Notes under the pieces: model-generated
Told to the model about the DNA's origin: nothing
Database searches by the model: none
Seen by the model: only the letters and a program-made list of their open reading frames with translations
NCBI RefSeq assembly: GCF_030408435.1
Contig: NZ_CP047046.1
Location: forward strand, 974,572 to 1,038,571
Source: Corynebacterium auriscanis
GTDB lineage: Bacteria > Actinomycetota > Actinomycetes > Mycobacteriales > Mycobacteriaceae
Direction: 5' to 3'
DNA: 64,000 bases
Shown here: positions 41,061-49,382 of the stretch, in pieces
How positions within the stretch are numbered: position 1 is the stretch's first letter
How the letters are laid out: the number at the start of each line of letters is the position of its first letter
Program-made: the position numbers and the translations under genes

Positions 41061-42233
41061 CTAGTGCGCCAGGTAGGCCGCCACCGCCGTGATACCGGCT
41101 TTCGTGGCGGCTTCTAGTGTTCCCGGGGCCGGCGCAAAGTGCGGGCTGTGGTTGCCTGGGACGTTGCCACTGTTCCAGGTTTTTTCATTTGTGACGCCCA
41201 CCGTCCAGAACAAATACGGGACTCCAAAGTGGCGGGGGATTTCGGAAAAGTCCTCTGAGGCCGTCCAGCGCTCAGCCGTGACTGACTTCTCGCCGAAGGT
41301 GGCGTCGAAATGCGGGCGGACCGTGTCAAAGACATCTTGGTCGTTATCGGTCAGCTCACCGTGCGCGGAGTACTCGATGATGGGGTCGCGTTCGCAACCG
41401 GAGGCATAGCATTCGCCGCGGATCACGCGCTCGATAGCTTTGTAGGTTTTGTCGCGCACGCCCGTATCGTAGAACCGACAGTTCAGGACCAGCTTCGCGT
41501 GATCGGGGATGGTGTTGTTGGTGTTCCCCGAGCTGAGCGTGCCTACCGTGATGACCGCGAAGTCCTCCGGGGAGACCTCTCGGCCGACGATGCCTTGCAG
41601 CCGGACCACGATCATCGCAGCGAGGAAGGTCGGATCTAGTGATTCATGGGGCTGCGATCCGTGGGCAGATTTGCCGAACAGGGTGATCGTGATTGTGTCG
41701 CATGCCGCCAGCACAGGGCCGGGGGCGGACATGACGGTGCCCACCGGTCCGGCTACGATGTGCTGGCCTAGGCAGACATCTGGGGTGGGGATCTTGTCTG
41801 CCAACCCGTCTTCGATCATCATTCCCGCACCACGGGTGACTTCCTCGGCGGGTTGGAACAGTGCAATGAAAGTACCTTCCCACGCATCCCGGCGGGCATC
41901 CATGACTGCGCATACCCCCAGAAGCGCAGAGGTGTGCATGTCGTGGCCACACGCGTGCATCACGCCTTCGTTGGTGGAGGAGTAAGGCAGTCCCGTGTCC
42001 TCGGTGACGGGGAGGGCGTCGAAGTCCGCACGCATGAGGATGGTCTTGCCCTCGGGCGCATGTCCATTGCGGAAGATGGCCACGATTCCGTGGCCTCCGA
42101 TGCCGGTGGTGACGTCACAGTCGAATTCGGCAAGCTTTCGTGCAATGAATGCTGCCGTTTCTTGCTCCTGCAGCGACAGTTCGGGGTGCGCGTGCAGCCA
42201 TTCATAGCAGCCCTGCTGCCACGTCAAATCCAC
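41061..42233 (-). CDS. M20-family amidohydrolase (hippurate hydrolase-like)
   Basis: A zinc or manganese-dependent amidohydrolase, subfamily M20D. HAHPELSLQEQETAAFIARKL at the N-terminus, MRADFDALPV, MHACGHDMHTSALLG (metal ligands), FQPAEEVTRGAGMMI (catalytic Glu) and WTASEDFSEIPRHFG are all visible. From the GTG at 42233 it has 390 residues. The frame stays open further upstream with family-like residues, and AGGAG lies 8 bases before an ATC at 42266, so the true protein may be about 11 residues longer with a non-standard start. Substrate unknown, probably N-acyl or amide amino acids. Confidence 0.85.
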   Translation of the reverse strand: MDLTWQQGCYEWLHAHPELSLQEQETAAFIARKLAEFDCDVTTGIGGHGIVAIFRNGHAPEGKTILMRADFDALPVTEDTGLPYSSTNEGVMHACGHDMHTSALLGVCAVMDARRDAWEGTFIALFQPAEEVTRGAGMMIEDGLADKIPTPDVCLGQHIVAGPVGTVMSAPGPVLAACDTITITLFGKSAHGSQPHESLDPTFLAAMIVVRLQGIVGREVSPEDFAVITVGTLSSGNTNNTIPDHAKLVLNCRFYDTGVRDKTYKAIERVIRGECYASGCERDPIIEYSAHGELTDNDQDVFDTVRPHFDATFGEKSVTAERWTASEDFSEIPRHFGVPYLFWTVGVTNEKTWNSGNVPGNHSPHFAPAPGTLEAATKAGITAVAAYLAH

Positions 42234-42336
42234 ACCGTGCTGGGTTGCGAGTTCTGTGGGGTTGATGGGGGTTTCTCCTACTCTCTGTAGCTTGATTCTT
42301 GGCGGCCTGTTTCTTGGCGGCCTGTTTCCTGACGGT

Positions 42337-43695
42337 CTACCTAATGGCCGGGTTGTACTTCAACGAGTTTGGCCGCATCGCGCAGTCTTCTCCCAAGGAG
42401 ATTCCCGGTGCTAGGCGATCTTCTCCCTGGGCTTTCTGGAGGGCCGTGAGCACACGATCCTTCAGTTGCGCGGGGGTGATCGTGTTGATGTAGATCTTCG
42501 TGCCACCCTCGAAGCCAGCCATCGTGGATACGCGCCATTTGATAAGGATTCGCCATGGCATCGGAACGTCAACATCCAGGGGGCGGTGCATCCACTCTTC
42601 ATTGCAGGCAATGTGTGGGCCGGATGCCACATGGCATGCGTGCACAAGATCGGAGACGGCATCCCTTTCGGCGTCGGACATAAGCCACGGTTCCGTAGTA
42701 CCGGACTTGGAGAAGACCTCCAACGTTGGCCACCGGTGACCGAAGCCGGCAAAGGCGATGGCGTGCTCGTTTTCCGCGATGATGAGGTTGTGCCGCGCTG
42801 CGTAGTCCACCGCCCACTCGTTGTACATGTTGGGGTTGCTGCGGACCTGCGCGATCTCGGTTTCATTTTGCAGGCCGTGCTCGTCAATGGCGACCAGTTG
42901 CTTGTGGAGGTGGTCGAAGCTGGCACCGGCGGGGGAAAGCCAGTTTTGGAATGCTGCCACGTAACGGACGTAGCGGTTGGCCCGGTACAGCTGATCCATG
43001 CCGTCGACGGTGAACGCGAAGAAGTGGCGGTGCGTTTGCCAGTCCATACTGCCGGAGCTCGCGAGTTGGTCGGTGGAGGTTGCGCCCGGGACGAAGTGGT
43101 CTCGGGCGATGATGACGTCGTGTCCACCGGCGAACAGTCCGATGCCCTGTTCATTGAGGGTTTGCATGCGGGTGGCCGGGGAGAAGAGCGCGTCGATGGC
43201 TTCGGCAGGACGACCTGTAGCGGCCCACTTAGTGCGCAGGATTTTCTCCACGTGGTCCTGGCCGGCTTCCTCCTTGAGGTATTCGGCCATGTGCATGGCT
43301 GCAGCGGGGCTGGATCGGTAACCGTAGTTGAGGTTCCAGTAGTCGTAGGTGAGGATCTCGAAGAGGTTGGCCACGCGGCGGAATACAGGGGTTGTCTCCT
43401 CTAGTTCGCTGGGCTTGAGCCCGCGGAGGATGCGGGCTTGGCCGTCGGCATCCACAATGAGGCGGGATTTCTCAGGTGGGGTTTCGAGTTTGCGCTTCAG
43501 TCCAAATGCGGTCGTGGCATCGCGGTCGGCGATGTCCTGCGGTTCTGGCCGGTGCTCCGCGATGGGGCGGTTGGCGCGGCCGGGCACTGTCCAGACCTCG
43601 GTGCCGGAGAAGGGGTTGACCTGCTTGATGGTGCCGTCGGGCAAGGTGGTTAGTGGCGGCACTGGTGCGGGGCGGGGAGAATGCGAACCAATCAC
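42337..43695 (-). CDS. GalT/HIT-like protein, probably DUF4921 family
   Basis: A 452-residue protein that looks like galactose-1-phosphate uridylyltransferase. DGTIKQVNPFSGTEVWTVPGR near the N-terminus and ASFDHLHKQLVAID near the middle (a His-x-His-like nucleotide-binding site) support the HIT/GalT fold, and EWMHRPLDVDVPMPWRILIKWR resembles the C-terminal part. I recall corynebacterial proteins of this type as DUF4921. A nucleotidyl-transferase role is inferred; the sugar substrate is unknown. It ends 104 bp before the amidohydrolase start. Confidence 0.65.
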   Translation of the reverse strand: MIGSHSPRPAPVPPLTTLPDGTIKQVNPFSGTEVWTVPGRANRPIAEHRPEPQDIADRDATTAFGLKRKLETPPEKSRLIVDADGQARILRGLKPSELEETTPVFRRVANLFEILTYDYWNLNYGYRSSPAAAMHMAEYLKEEAGQDHVEKILRTKWAATGRPAEAIDALFSPATRMQTLNEQGIGLFAGGHDVIIARDHFVPGATSTDQLASSGSMDWQTHRHFFAFTVDGMDQLYRANRYVRYVAAFQNWLSPAGASFDHLHKQLVAIDEHGLQNETEIAQVRSNPNMYNEWAVDYAARHNLIIAENEHAIAFAGFGHRWPTLEVFSKSGTTEPWLMSDAERDAVSDLVHACHVASGPHIACNEEWMHRPLDVDVPMPWRILIKWRVSTMAGFEGGTKIYINTITPAQLKDRVLTALQKAQGEDRLAPGISLGEDCAMRPNSLKYNPAIR

Positions 43696-43731
43696 AATTC
43701 GATAGTAGCGTGCCGTGTAAAACTAAGAGGT

Positions 43732-44106
43732 ATGCCTACCATCGTTTTTCGAATCCTGTCGCCCGCGGACGAGCGCGAGGCCATCGTCCAGGATTTCAAT
43801 TCTCTTGTGAATGCCACTGAGGGTGCGCTGGGTGCAGAGGTTACCGTCGCCCCTGGTTCCTACGATCCTGAGTTGGCGCGAATCTGGTCGGAGGATTTCT
43901 CCGATGATTCCGCCCAAGCCGAGCCTGCCACAATTCGCGTGGTCGTCACGCATAACGAGCTGGGGTCGCTGTCTCACGTAACCATGCTTTTCGCCCAGTT
44001 GTTGACAACGTACGACGAGAAACCTCCGGCAGAACCCCTGCTGCGGCAAGTCCAGGACGACGCAGGCCGCCCGCGAGTGCCGTGGCATGTGGAGGTGCAA
44101 CCCTAA
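43732..44106 (+). CDS. conserved hypothetical protein
   Basis: A 124-residue soluble protein I do not recognise. The sequence MPTIVFRILSPADEREAIVQDFNSLV... ends in an alpha/beta pattern (IRVVVTHNELGSLSHVTMLFAQLLTTY). An upstream in-frame ATG at 43681 overlaps the opposite gene, so I chose ATG 43732, where the purines AAGAGG lie only one base before the start. It overlaps the DUF222-HNH gene tail by 4 bp on the opposite strand. Function unknown. Confidence 0.55.
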   Translation: MPTIVFRILSPADEREAIVQDFNSLVNATEGALGAEVTVAPGSYDPELARIWSEDFSDDSAQAEPATIRVVVTHNELGSLSHVTMLFAQLLTTYDEKPPAEPLLRQVQDDAGRPRVPWHVEVQP

Positions 44107-45587
44107 CCCGCCCCTTCCTGCATTGCTTTCTTTCGCATTGCTTTATTGCGCAGTCTCTGTGTGTTGTATTCATTCGTCACCCGGACCCGTTCGACTGCAC
44201 GGTGTTTAAAGGTCGGCCGGCCCAGTGGCCCATCGGGTGTGGTTACTATGACGTGCCCGTCGCCGTGGCTGGTCCAGGTCTCGGAAGCATCACTGTGGAT
44301 GGTTACATCCCAGTTGCCCGCTGTCTTTAGTCGGTGATGCTTGCCACAGAGTAGATGTAAGTTCGCGGTAGCCGTCGGTCCTCCGTCGGTTGGGTTGTCG
44401 TGATCGTATCGTTTCACGTGGTCAACCTGGCATCTATGTGCCGGAACGTCGCAGCCGGGGAATCGGCAGTGTGCGTCTCTGCCGATCACGTTGGCTTTCA
44501 CGGTGGCGGTGGGGTGGTAGCTCTCATTCGACGCCTCCCCGGCCCCCGCGAGGTGCGTAATGCGGGTCAGCCAGTGCTGGCTGGCCGCGTTTGCCAACCA
44601 GTGGCCTTCGCCGAATACCTTATCGAGTGGGAGCCCACCCGTGTTCTGGAATAGGTGAAGCACCACCTCGGCGTCGATGTTGCCTCGGATGAGCTCCAGC
44701 AGCGCAGCTCCTTGGGTGATTCCGTGAACTTTGGCGGCATTGCGTACGGCACGCGAGATTTCGATGCCCTCGAGTTTGCCCACTGTGAAGGTGAAAGTGG
44801 TGTTGTGTTCACTGCGGTCGTCCACGTGAAAGCTGCCCGCGCCACTTTCATAGTCGTCCGCGGGGGTTGGAGCGTCCTTGTCTGGATCCTCTTCGGGAAT
44901 GGGGCGCGAAATGGGGTCCAGCTCATCGATGAGTTCGGTGAGTTTGAGGTCAATCCATCGCAGCGTGCGCATTGCTTGATCCCTACGGGTGGGTTGAAGT
45001 AGTTCAACCGTGGCGGCGTCGATGAGGTGGCGGCGCTCGGCGCGTACAACTTCAAGGTGTTCGCAGATGCGGTGCATGAGTTGAAGGCAGAAGGCTCCCT
45101 CGTCGAACATCGCGGCAACGAGGGGGAAGTGCCGCAGGGTAAGGCCGATGGTCGCGAGCTGGTCGGCGCGGTAGTTTGTCAGGCCGGCGCGCGAGTAGAT
45201 GCGGGTGTTGTGGTCAGGAATGTAGTCGTCCTCACTGGGGCAGGCCATCCGTACGGCTTGGAGGTGCAGCTTGTTGATCTGCACGAAGGTCTGACTCAGC
45301 GGATCTTTTGGATCCAACACTCTCCAAGACGGTTCACAAGAGCATTCGGGAGCGTCCTCGGCGGTGCGGGGGCAGTCGATATCTAATTCGTATTGCTGTT
45401 CTAATTCCTTGTGTGGTTCTGGTTGGTTGCCACCGTTTTCGGTAGGTTTTCCCACGTCAGCAGGGGAGCAGGCGGTTCCATTCGATTCTGGGTGATCGTG
45501 TGGATTAAAGCCGTCAGCAGCTTGTTCTGCCGGTAGTTCGTGGTTGTTGTGAGGTTGGTGGTCGTGTGGTTCCCCTTGAAACATCAT
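44103..45587 (-). CDS. DUF222 / 13E12-type HNH endonuclease protein
   Basis: A 494-residue protein of the actinobacterial DUF222 (13E12 repeat) family. A His/Pro-rich N-terminus (residues 1-80) is followed by the helical DUF222 domain (about 95-365). The C-terminal HNH nuclease has HCRFPGCDVPAHRCQVDHVKRYDHDNPTDGG and NLHLLCGKHHRLK (Cys and His metal ligands, catalytic His). Such genes occur in many copies in actinobacterial genomes; their role is not known, though a mobile-element or DNA-processing role is often suggested. Confidence 0.85.
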   Translation of the reverse strand: MMFQGEPHDHQPHNNHELPAEQAADGFNPHDHPESNGTACSPADVGKPTENGGNQPEPHKELEQQYELDIDCPRTAEDAPECSCEPSWRVLDPKDPLSQTFVQINKLHLQAVRMACPSEDDYIPDHNTRIYSRAGLTNYRADQLATIGLTLRHFPLVAAMFDEGAFCLQLMHRICEHLEVVRAERRHLIDAATVELLQPTRRDQAMRTLRWIDLKLTELIDELDPISRPIPEEDPDKDAPTPADDYESGAGSFHVDDRSEHNTTFTFTVGKLEGIEISRAVRNAAKVHGITQGAALLELIRGNIDAEVVLHLFQNTGGLPLDKVFGEGHWLANAASQHWLTRITHLAGAGEASNESYHPTATVKANVIGRDAHCRFPGCDVPAHRCQVDHVKRYDHDNPTDGGPTATANLHLLCGKHHRLKTAGNWDVTIHSDASETWTSHGDGHVIVTTPDGPLGRPTFKHRAVERVRVTNEYNTQRLRNKAMRKKAMQEGAG

Positions 45588-45715
45588 TTCCCCTGATGGT
45601 TCGCCCTTTTCTTAAACTAACCATATTTTAGAACACCCATTCGCCTTACGTCAATAGCCCGGCGAAACTTTTTTAGACATTTTTAAGGTGCGGGGAATTG
45701 GGAGCAGAGGGTATT

Positions 45716-45795
45716 GAAACGAGCCGCAGTGGTGTGAAACGAGCCGCAGTGGTGTGAAGCGAGCTGCGAGGGTGTGAAACGAGCTGCGAGGGTGC
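45716..45795. repeat. 20-bp tandem repeat, four copies
   Basis: Copies at 45716, 45736, 45756 and 45776. The first two read GAAACGAGCCGCAGTGGTGT exactly; the last two are variants with GAGCTGCGAGGGTG. A 20-bp period is close to two helical turns, so protein binding on one face of DNA is possible. Confidence 0.9.
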
Positions 45796-45883
45796 CCCCA
45801 AAAAAAACTACCCACGGGCTGAATACCCTACCGACTGGCCGCGAACTCTGCCCATTGGCCACGCAACCCAGCCGGCCACCCCC

Positions 45884-45920
45884 AAAAACACCCTACCCGC
45901 CGGCCGCGCACCCAGCCGGC
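45884..45920 (-). terminator. possible terminator of the ABC transporter operon
   Basis: Read on the minus strand, GCCGGC and GCCGGC (45915-45920 and 45899-45904) can pair around a 10-base loop. A short G/T stretch follows and then five T residues (45884-45888). It lies 27 bp after the ATPase stop. The gap between stem and T run is longer than usual. Confidence 0.35.
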
Positions 45921-45946
45921 CCGTCACCTGGGCCCCCTCAAAAAAC

Positions 45947-46822
45947 CTACAGAATGCTAGACAGGAATTCCTGCGTGCGCCGGTTTTGGGGGTTGCCGAT
46001 GACTTCCGTAGCCGGGCCGATCTCCTGAATTACACCGGCATCCATGAACGCTACCGTGTCGGCGACTTCGCGGGCGAAGCCCATCTCGTGGGTCACTACC
46101 AGCATCGTCATGCCGTCGTTGGCTAGGTCCCGCATCACTCCCAGCACCTCGCCTACGAGCTCGGGGTCCAGGGCGCTCGTGGGTTCGTCAAAGAGCATCA
46201 ACTTCGGTCGCATCGCCAGCGCACGCGCAATCGCCACGCGCTGCTGCTGACCGCCGGAAAGCTGCACGGGGTACGCCTCTGCTTTGTGTGCCAACCCCAC
46301 GCGCTCCAGCAGCTGCCGTGCGTAGGCCTCCGCAGTCTCGCGGGATTCGCCCCTCACCTGCATGGGTGCCTCGATGATGTTCTCCAGCACGGTCCGGTGC
46401 GTGAAAAGGTTGAAGTGCTGGAACACCATACCGATATCAACGCGCTGTTTCGCGGCGTCCTTCTCGGAAATCTCGTATAGCGTGCCGTTCTTCTCGCGGT
46501 AGCCGATCAATTCGCCGTCGACTTCAATGCGACCGGCCGTGGGCTTTTCCAGGTGATTAACGCACCGCAGCAACGTGGACTTGCCGGAACCACTTGGACC
46601 GATGAGGCACGTCACCGTCCCCGTGGGTACCTGCAGATCGATGCCCTTGAGTACCTCGATGCGCCCGTAACGCTTCCACAGGTTACGGATATTGATCATC
46701 GGGGACTCGCCCGCACGGCTGGCCGCACCCGCACTACTATCTCCATTCACGCTCAGTTCCGCTTTCTCTTGGTTGGTCTTTTGGGGTGTTGACGCCCCCT
46801 CGTGCTTGCCCGTCATCGCCAT
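45947..46822 (-). CDS. polar amino-acid ABC transporter ATPase
   Basis: ATP-binding subunit of the GlnQ/ArtP type. From ATG 46822 it has 291 residues. A Lys/Ser-rich leader of about 40 residues precedes the domain. Walker A is GPSGSGKST, the Q-loop MVFQHFNLF, the signature [15 protein letters not shown], Walker [14 protein letters not shown] and the H-loop VVTHEMGFA. The open frame reaches far upstream, but this overlaps the permease gene; the start at 46822 shares one base with the permease stop. The substrate is probably glutamine, glutamate or cystine-like; sequence does not decide. Confidence 0.92.
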   Translation of the reverse strand: MAMTGKHEGASTPQKTNQEKAELSVNGDSSAGAASRAGESPMINIRNLWKRYGRIEVLKGIDLQVPTGTVTCLIGPSGSGKSTLLRCVNHLEKPTAGRIEVDGELIGYREKNGTLYEISEKDAAKQRVDIGMVFQHFNLFTHRTVLENIIEAPMQVRGESRETAEAYARQLLERVGLAHKAEAYPVQLSGGQQQRVAIARALAMRPKLMLFDEPTSALDPELVGEVLGVMRDLANDGMTMLVVTHEMGFAREVADTVAFMDAGVIQEIGPATEVIGNPQNRRTQEFLSSIL

Positions 46823-47754
46823 TACCTCGTTCCCACGCTTCCATTGGCGCCGTCCACCGTGACATTGCGTGGTGGGATGCCTTCGGCGTCGGCTAAAGCA
46901 GCTAACTGGCGCCCGGTGAGCTGCCGCGACGAACCGCGGGAGAAGTATCGCTCTAAGAAGTACTGGCCGACCATCAGCAGGCTGGTGATAACCAGGTACC
47001 ACGTGGCTGCAACCAGCAACAGCGGGACGGGCAGGAACAGGATGTTGGAAATGTCGGTGGTGCGCCCGTAGAGCTCGCCTGCGTAGGGAATCGCGATGAC
47101 CAGGGAGGTGGTCTTTAGTAGGCTGATGAACTCGTTGCCTGTCGGCGGGATGATAATGCGCATCGCCTGTGGCAATACGGTGCGGCGCATGTTCTGCCAC
47201 CACGTCATGCCCAGTGCCTTGGATGCTTCCGATTGTCCCTCGGGCACCGCTTGGATACCAGCGCGGACGATTTCTGCCATGTAGGCGGCCTCATTTAGGC
47301 CCAGACCTACCACTGCCAGCAGGAACATGTTGGTCAGGAATGCCTGTAGGTCAATCTCGGCGAACCCCAGGCTGATGGATTGGTACAGCGACCCAAGCAG
47401 TCCCCAGAACACCAGCTGCACATAGATTGGTGTGCCACGGAAGATCCACAGGTACAACCACGCCACTGATTGCAGCACCGGGTTCGGCGACATGCGCAGG
47501 ACCGCCACGATGGCCCCCAGGATCACGCCGATCAGCATGGAGAACACGGTCAATGCAATCGTGCGCACCGCGGCCACTGCTACGCGCGTATCCAGAACGT
47601 ACTTGAAGTATGTATCCCAGTGGTATGCATCATTGGTCGCTGCGCCTATGACGAACCACACCAGCAGGGCCAGCAGCACGACGGCCGCCACCCAACGCCA
47701 TGGGTGTTTCAGCGGTACTGCCTGGATCTCGGAGGGGTGTGTTTTATTCTTCAT
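46822..47754 (-). CDS. polar amino-acid ABC transporter permease
   Basis: A 310-residue membrane subunit of the HisMQ type with five or six hydrophobic segments. The coupling helix motif [50 protein letters not shown] is typical. It lies between the ATPase and binding-protein genes, overlapping both by 1-4 bp. A single permease gene suggests a homodimer. The C-terminal 40 residues ([22 protein letters not shown]) form a cytoplasmic tail. Confidence 0.92.
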   Translation of the reverse strand: MKNKTHPSEIQAVPLKHPWRWVAAVVLLALLVWFVIGAATNDAYHWDTYFKYVLDTRVAVAAVRTIALTVFSMLIGVILGAIVAVLRMSPNPVLQSVAWLYLWIFRGTPIYVQLVFWGLLGSLYQSISLGFAEIDLQAFLTNMFLLAVVGLGLNEAAYMAEIVRAGIQAVPEGQSEASKALGMTWWQNMRRTVLPQAMRIIIPPTGNEFISLLKTTSLVIAIPYAGELYGRTTDISNILFLPVPLLLVAATWYLVITSLLMVGQYFLERYFSRGSSRQLTGRQLAALADAEGIPPRNVTVDGANGSVGTR

Positions 47755-48725
47755 TGTTGCTTAGCTCCTCCTGGTTGGGTGCTTACGGCCTTTGTGTTCC
47801 GACGCCGCGCGCTCCGCGTGGCTATCGGCTTCAGGTTGATCGTGACCTCTTTGACGGCGGTATCCTCGAGTCCCCATGGGGTGAGAATCTTTGTGTATGT
47901 GCCGTCCGCAATGAGTTTCTTGAGTGCCGCAGCCATGGCCGGTGCCAGTGGGGAGCCCTTTTTGAAGGCCCATCCGAATGGGGCGGTATCGAAAGCTTCC
48001 CCGGCTTGGGCTAGGCGCCCGTTAGAGCGTTTGATGGCGTAGCTGATGATGGGGGAGTCCGAGCTGTAGGCTTCCGCACGTTTCAAGATGGTAGCGGTGG
48101 CAGCGGCATCGGCGGTGGCGTAGACCAACTTGGTGATGGCGGGTTTGCCTTGCTTCACGCACTCGTCGGACTTGCCCTGAACCTCATCGGTATCGGAATA
48201 CGTTCCCTTTTGTACGGCCACGGTCATGCCACAGGCATTAGCGGGATTGACGTTGCCTTCATTTCCGGGCTGGGTCGCCCACGCCACACCGGCATTGAGG
48301 AAATCTACGAAGTCGTAGTTTTTCTGGCGTTCCTCAGTATCGGTGAAGGCGGACGCTCCCATATCGATCGAGCCGGCAGAAATTGCCGGCAGGATGAGCG
48401 AGAAATCCATCTGGCGGGGTTGCACGTCCAAGCCCAGTACGGCGCCCGCGGCTTTTACCAGGTCCATCTCTACGCCGATGATTGTGCCTTTGGAGTCCTT
48501 AAACTCGTTGGGCGCGTAGGGGGTATTGGTAGCGGCGCTGACGGTGCCACGGCTTGCGATTTCCTTGGGTACGAGCTGCGCGAGTTTGGGATCTTTCGCT
48601 GGCAGGATCTGCTGCCAGCCCTCGGGGTTCCCAGTTTCTTCGTTGGTCACGCACGCCCCGAGTGTGCTTGCTAGCATCAGCGCAGATAGCGCCTGAGCTG
48701 CAACGCGGAGCTTACTTTTAGACAT
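47751..48725 (-). CDS. amino-acid ABC transporter substrate-binding lipoprotein
   Basis: A 324-residue extracellular solute-binding protein of family 3. The signal peptide MSKSKLRVAAQALSALMLA ends in a lipobox with TLGAC (Cys near 25), so it is lipid-anchored. Domain motifs: VSAATNTPYAPNEFKDSKGTIIGVEMDLVKAAGAVLG and FSLILPAISAGSIDMGASAFTDTEERQKNYDFVDF. I chose ATG 48725; an upstream frame exists but is not needed. A TACACT box ends 7 bases before the ATG, so a leaderless message is possible. It is divergent from ogt with 22 bp between. Confidence 0.9.
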   Translation of the reverse strand: MSKSKLRVAAQALSALMLASTLGACVTNEETGNPEGWQQILPAKDPKLAQLVPKEIASRGTVSAATNTPYAPNEFKDSKGTIIGVEMDLVKAAGAVLGLDVQPRQMDFSLILPAISAGSIDMGASAFTDTEERQKNYDFVDFLNAGVAWATQPGNEGNVNPANACGMTVAVQKGTYSDTDEVQGKSDECVKQGKPAITKLVYATADAAATATILKRAEAYSSDSPIISYAIKRSNGRLAQAGEAFDTAPFGWAFKKGSPLAPAMAAALKKLIADGTYTKILTPWGLEDTAVKEVTINLKPIATRSARRRNTKAVSTQPGGAKQQ

Positions 48726-48747
48726 ACGGGAAAGTGTATACGAATAA

Positions 48748-49269
48748 GTGAAAAATATTAGTATCGCGGAGGTTTCCACACCGCTTGGTCGCATGATTGC
48801 TACCACAAGCGCGGATCTACTCACCGGATTGTGGTACCCGGAGCACGTGGCTACACGATTCGAAGGCCCAATTGAACAGGTGGGGCGGGGTGGGGCCGTG
48901 GTGGCGTCGTTACAAAAAGAACTACAGCGCTACTTTAACGGCGAGCTGAGACAGTTTACCGTGCCAACAGCAATCACCCATAGCCCAGAGGCGCTGGCTC
49001 AGCTACCCGGCACCGAACTGCAAAAGGCCGTGTGGTGGCAGGTAGCGCAGGTGGGATTCGGTGAGCTAACGACGTATGGGCAGATCGCGCGGGAAATTGG
49101 GCGGCCGGGGGCATCACGGCCGGTGGGGCAAGCGGTGGGGCGCAACCCGATTTCCATTGTCGTGGGATGTCACCGGGTGGTGGGTGCGGGTGGCAAGATC
49201 ACTGGTTACGCTGGCGGGTTGGAAAGAAAGCGCAAGCTCTTGCACATTGAAGGGCACTCAGGGTACTGA
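48748..49269 (+). CDS. ogt: methylated-DNA-protein cysteine methyltransferase
   Basis: Repairs O6-methylguanine by moving the methyl group to its own cysteine. The 173-residue protein has WWQVAQVGFGELTTYGQIAREIGRPGASRPVGQAVGRNPISIVVGCHRVVGAGGKITGYAGGLERKRKLL in its C-terminal domain. The active site is normally PCHRV; here it reads GCHRV, a Pro-to-Gly change next to the cysteine, while the helix-turn-helix Arg and Asn-Pro are kept. GTG start at 48748. Confidence 0.88.
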   Translation: MKNISIAEVSTPLGRMIATTSADLLTGLWYPEHVATRFEGPIEQVGRGGAVVASLQKELQRYFNGELRQFTVPTAITHSPEALAQLPGTELQKAVWWQVAQVGFGELTTYGQIAREIGRPGASRPVGQAVGRNPISIVVGCHRVVGAGGKITGYAGGLERKRKLLHIEGHSGY

Positions 49270-49317
49270 TTCTTGGCGTTGGCTCTCGTACGGAACCGGC
49301 CTGCCTGCACCTGATAA

Positions 49318-49358
49318 AGCTAGAGACAGAACCAGAAATAGAGCTAGAGACTGAACCA
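49318..49358. repeat. 17-bp direct repeat before glsA
   Basis: AGCTAGAGAC(A/T)GAACCA occurs at 49318-49334 and 49342-49358, a 24-bp period with one mismatch, in the 113-bp gap before glutaminase. It lies just before the Shine-Dalgarno GAGGAAGG. Confidence 0.8.
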
Positions 49359-49382
49359 TAAAAAGAGGAAGGCCAAGCACTG

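Larger units (their letters stand above)
45588..45946. other. non-coding gap with repeats and terminator-like DNA
   Basis: This 359-bp gap between the HNH gene and the ABC transporter gene holds an AT-rich stretch (45600-45690), likely the HNH promoter, then four 20-bp tandem repeats, then GC-rich stems with CCCCCAAAAA-type runs. No coding frame is supported. Confidence 0.6.
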
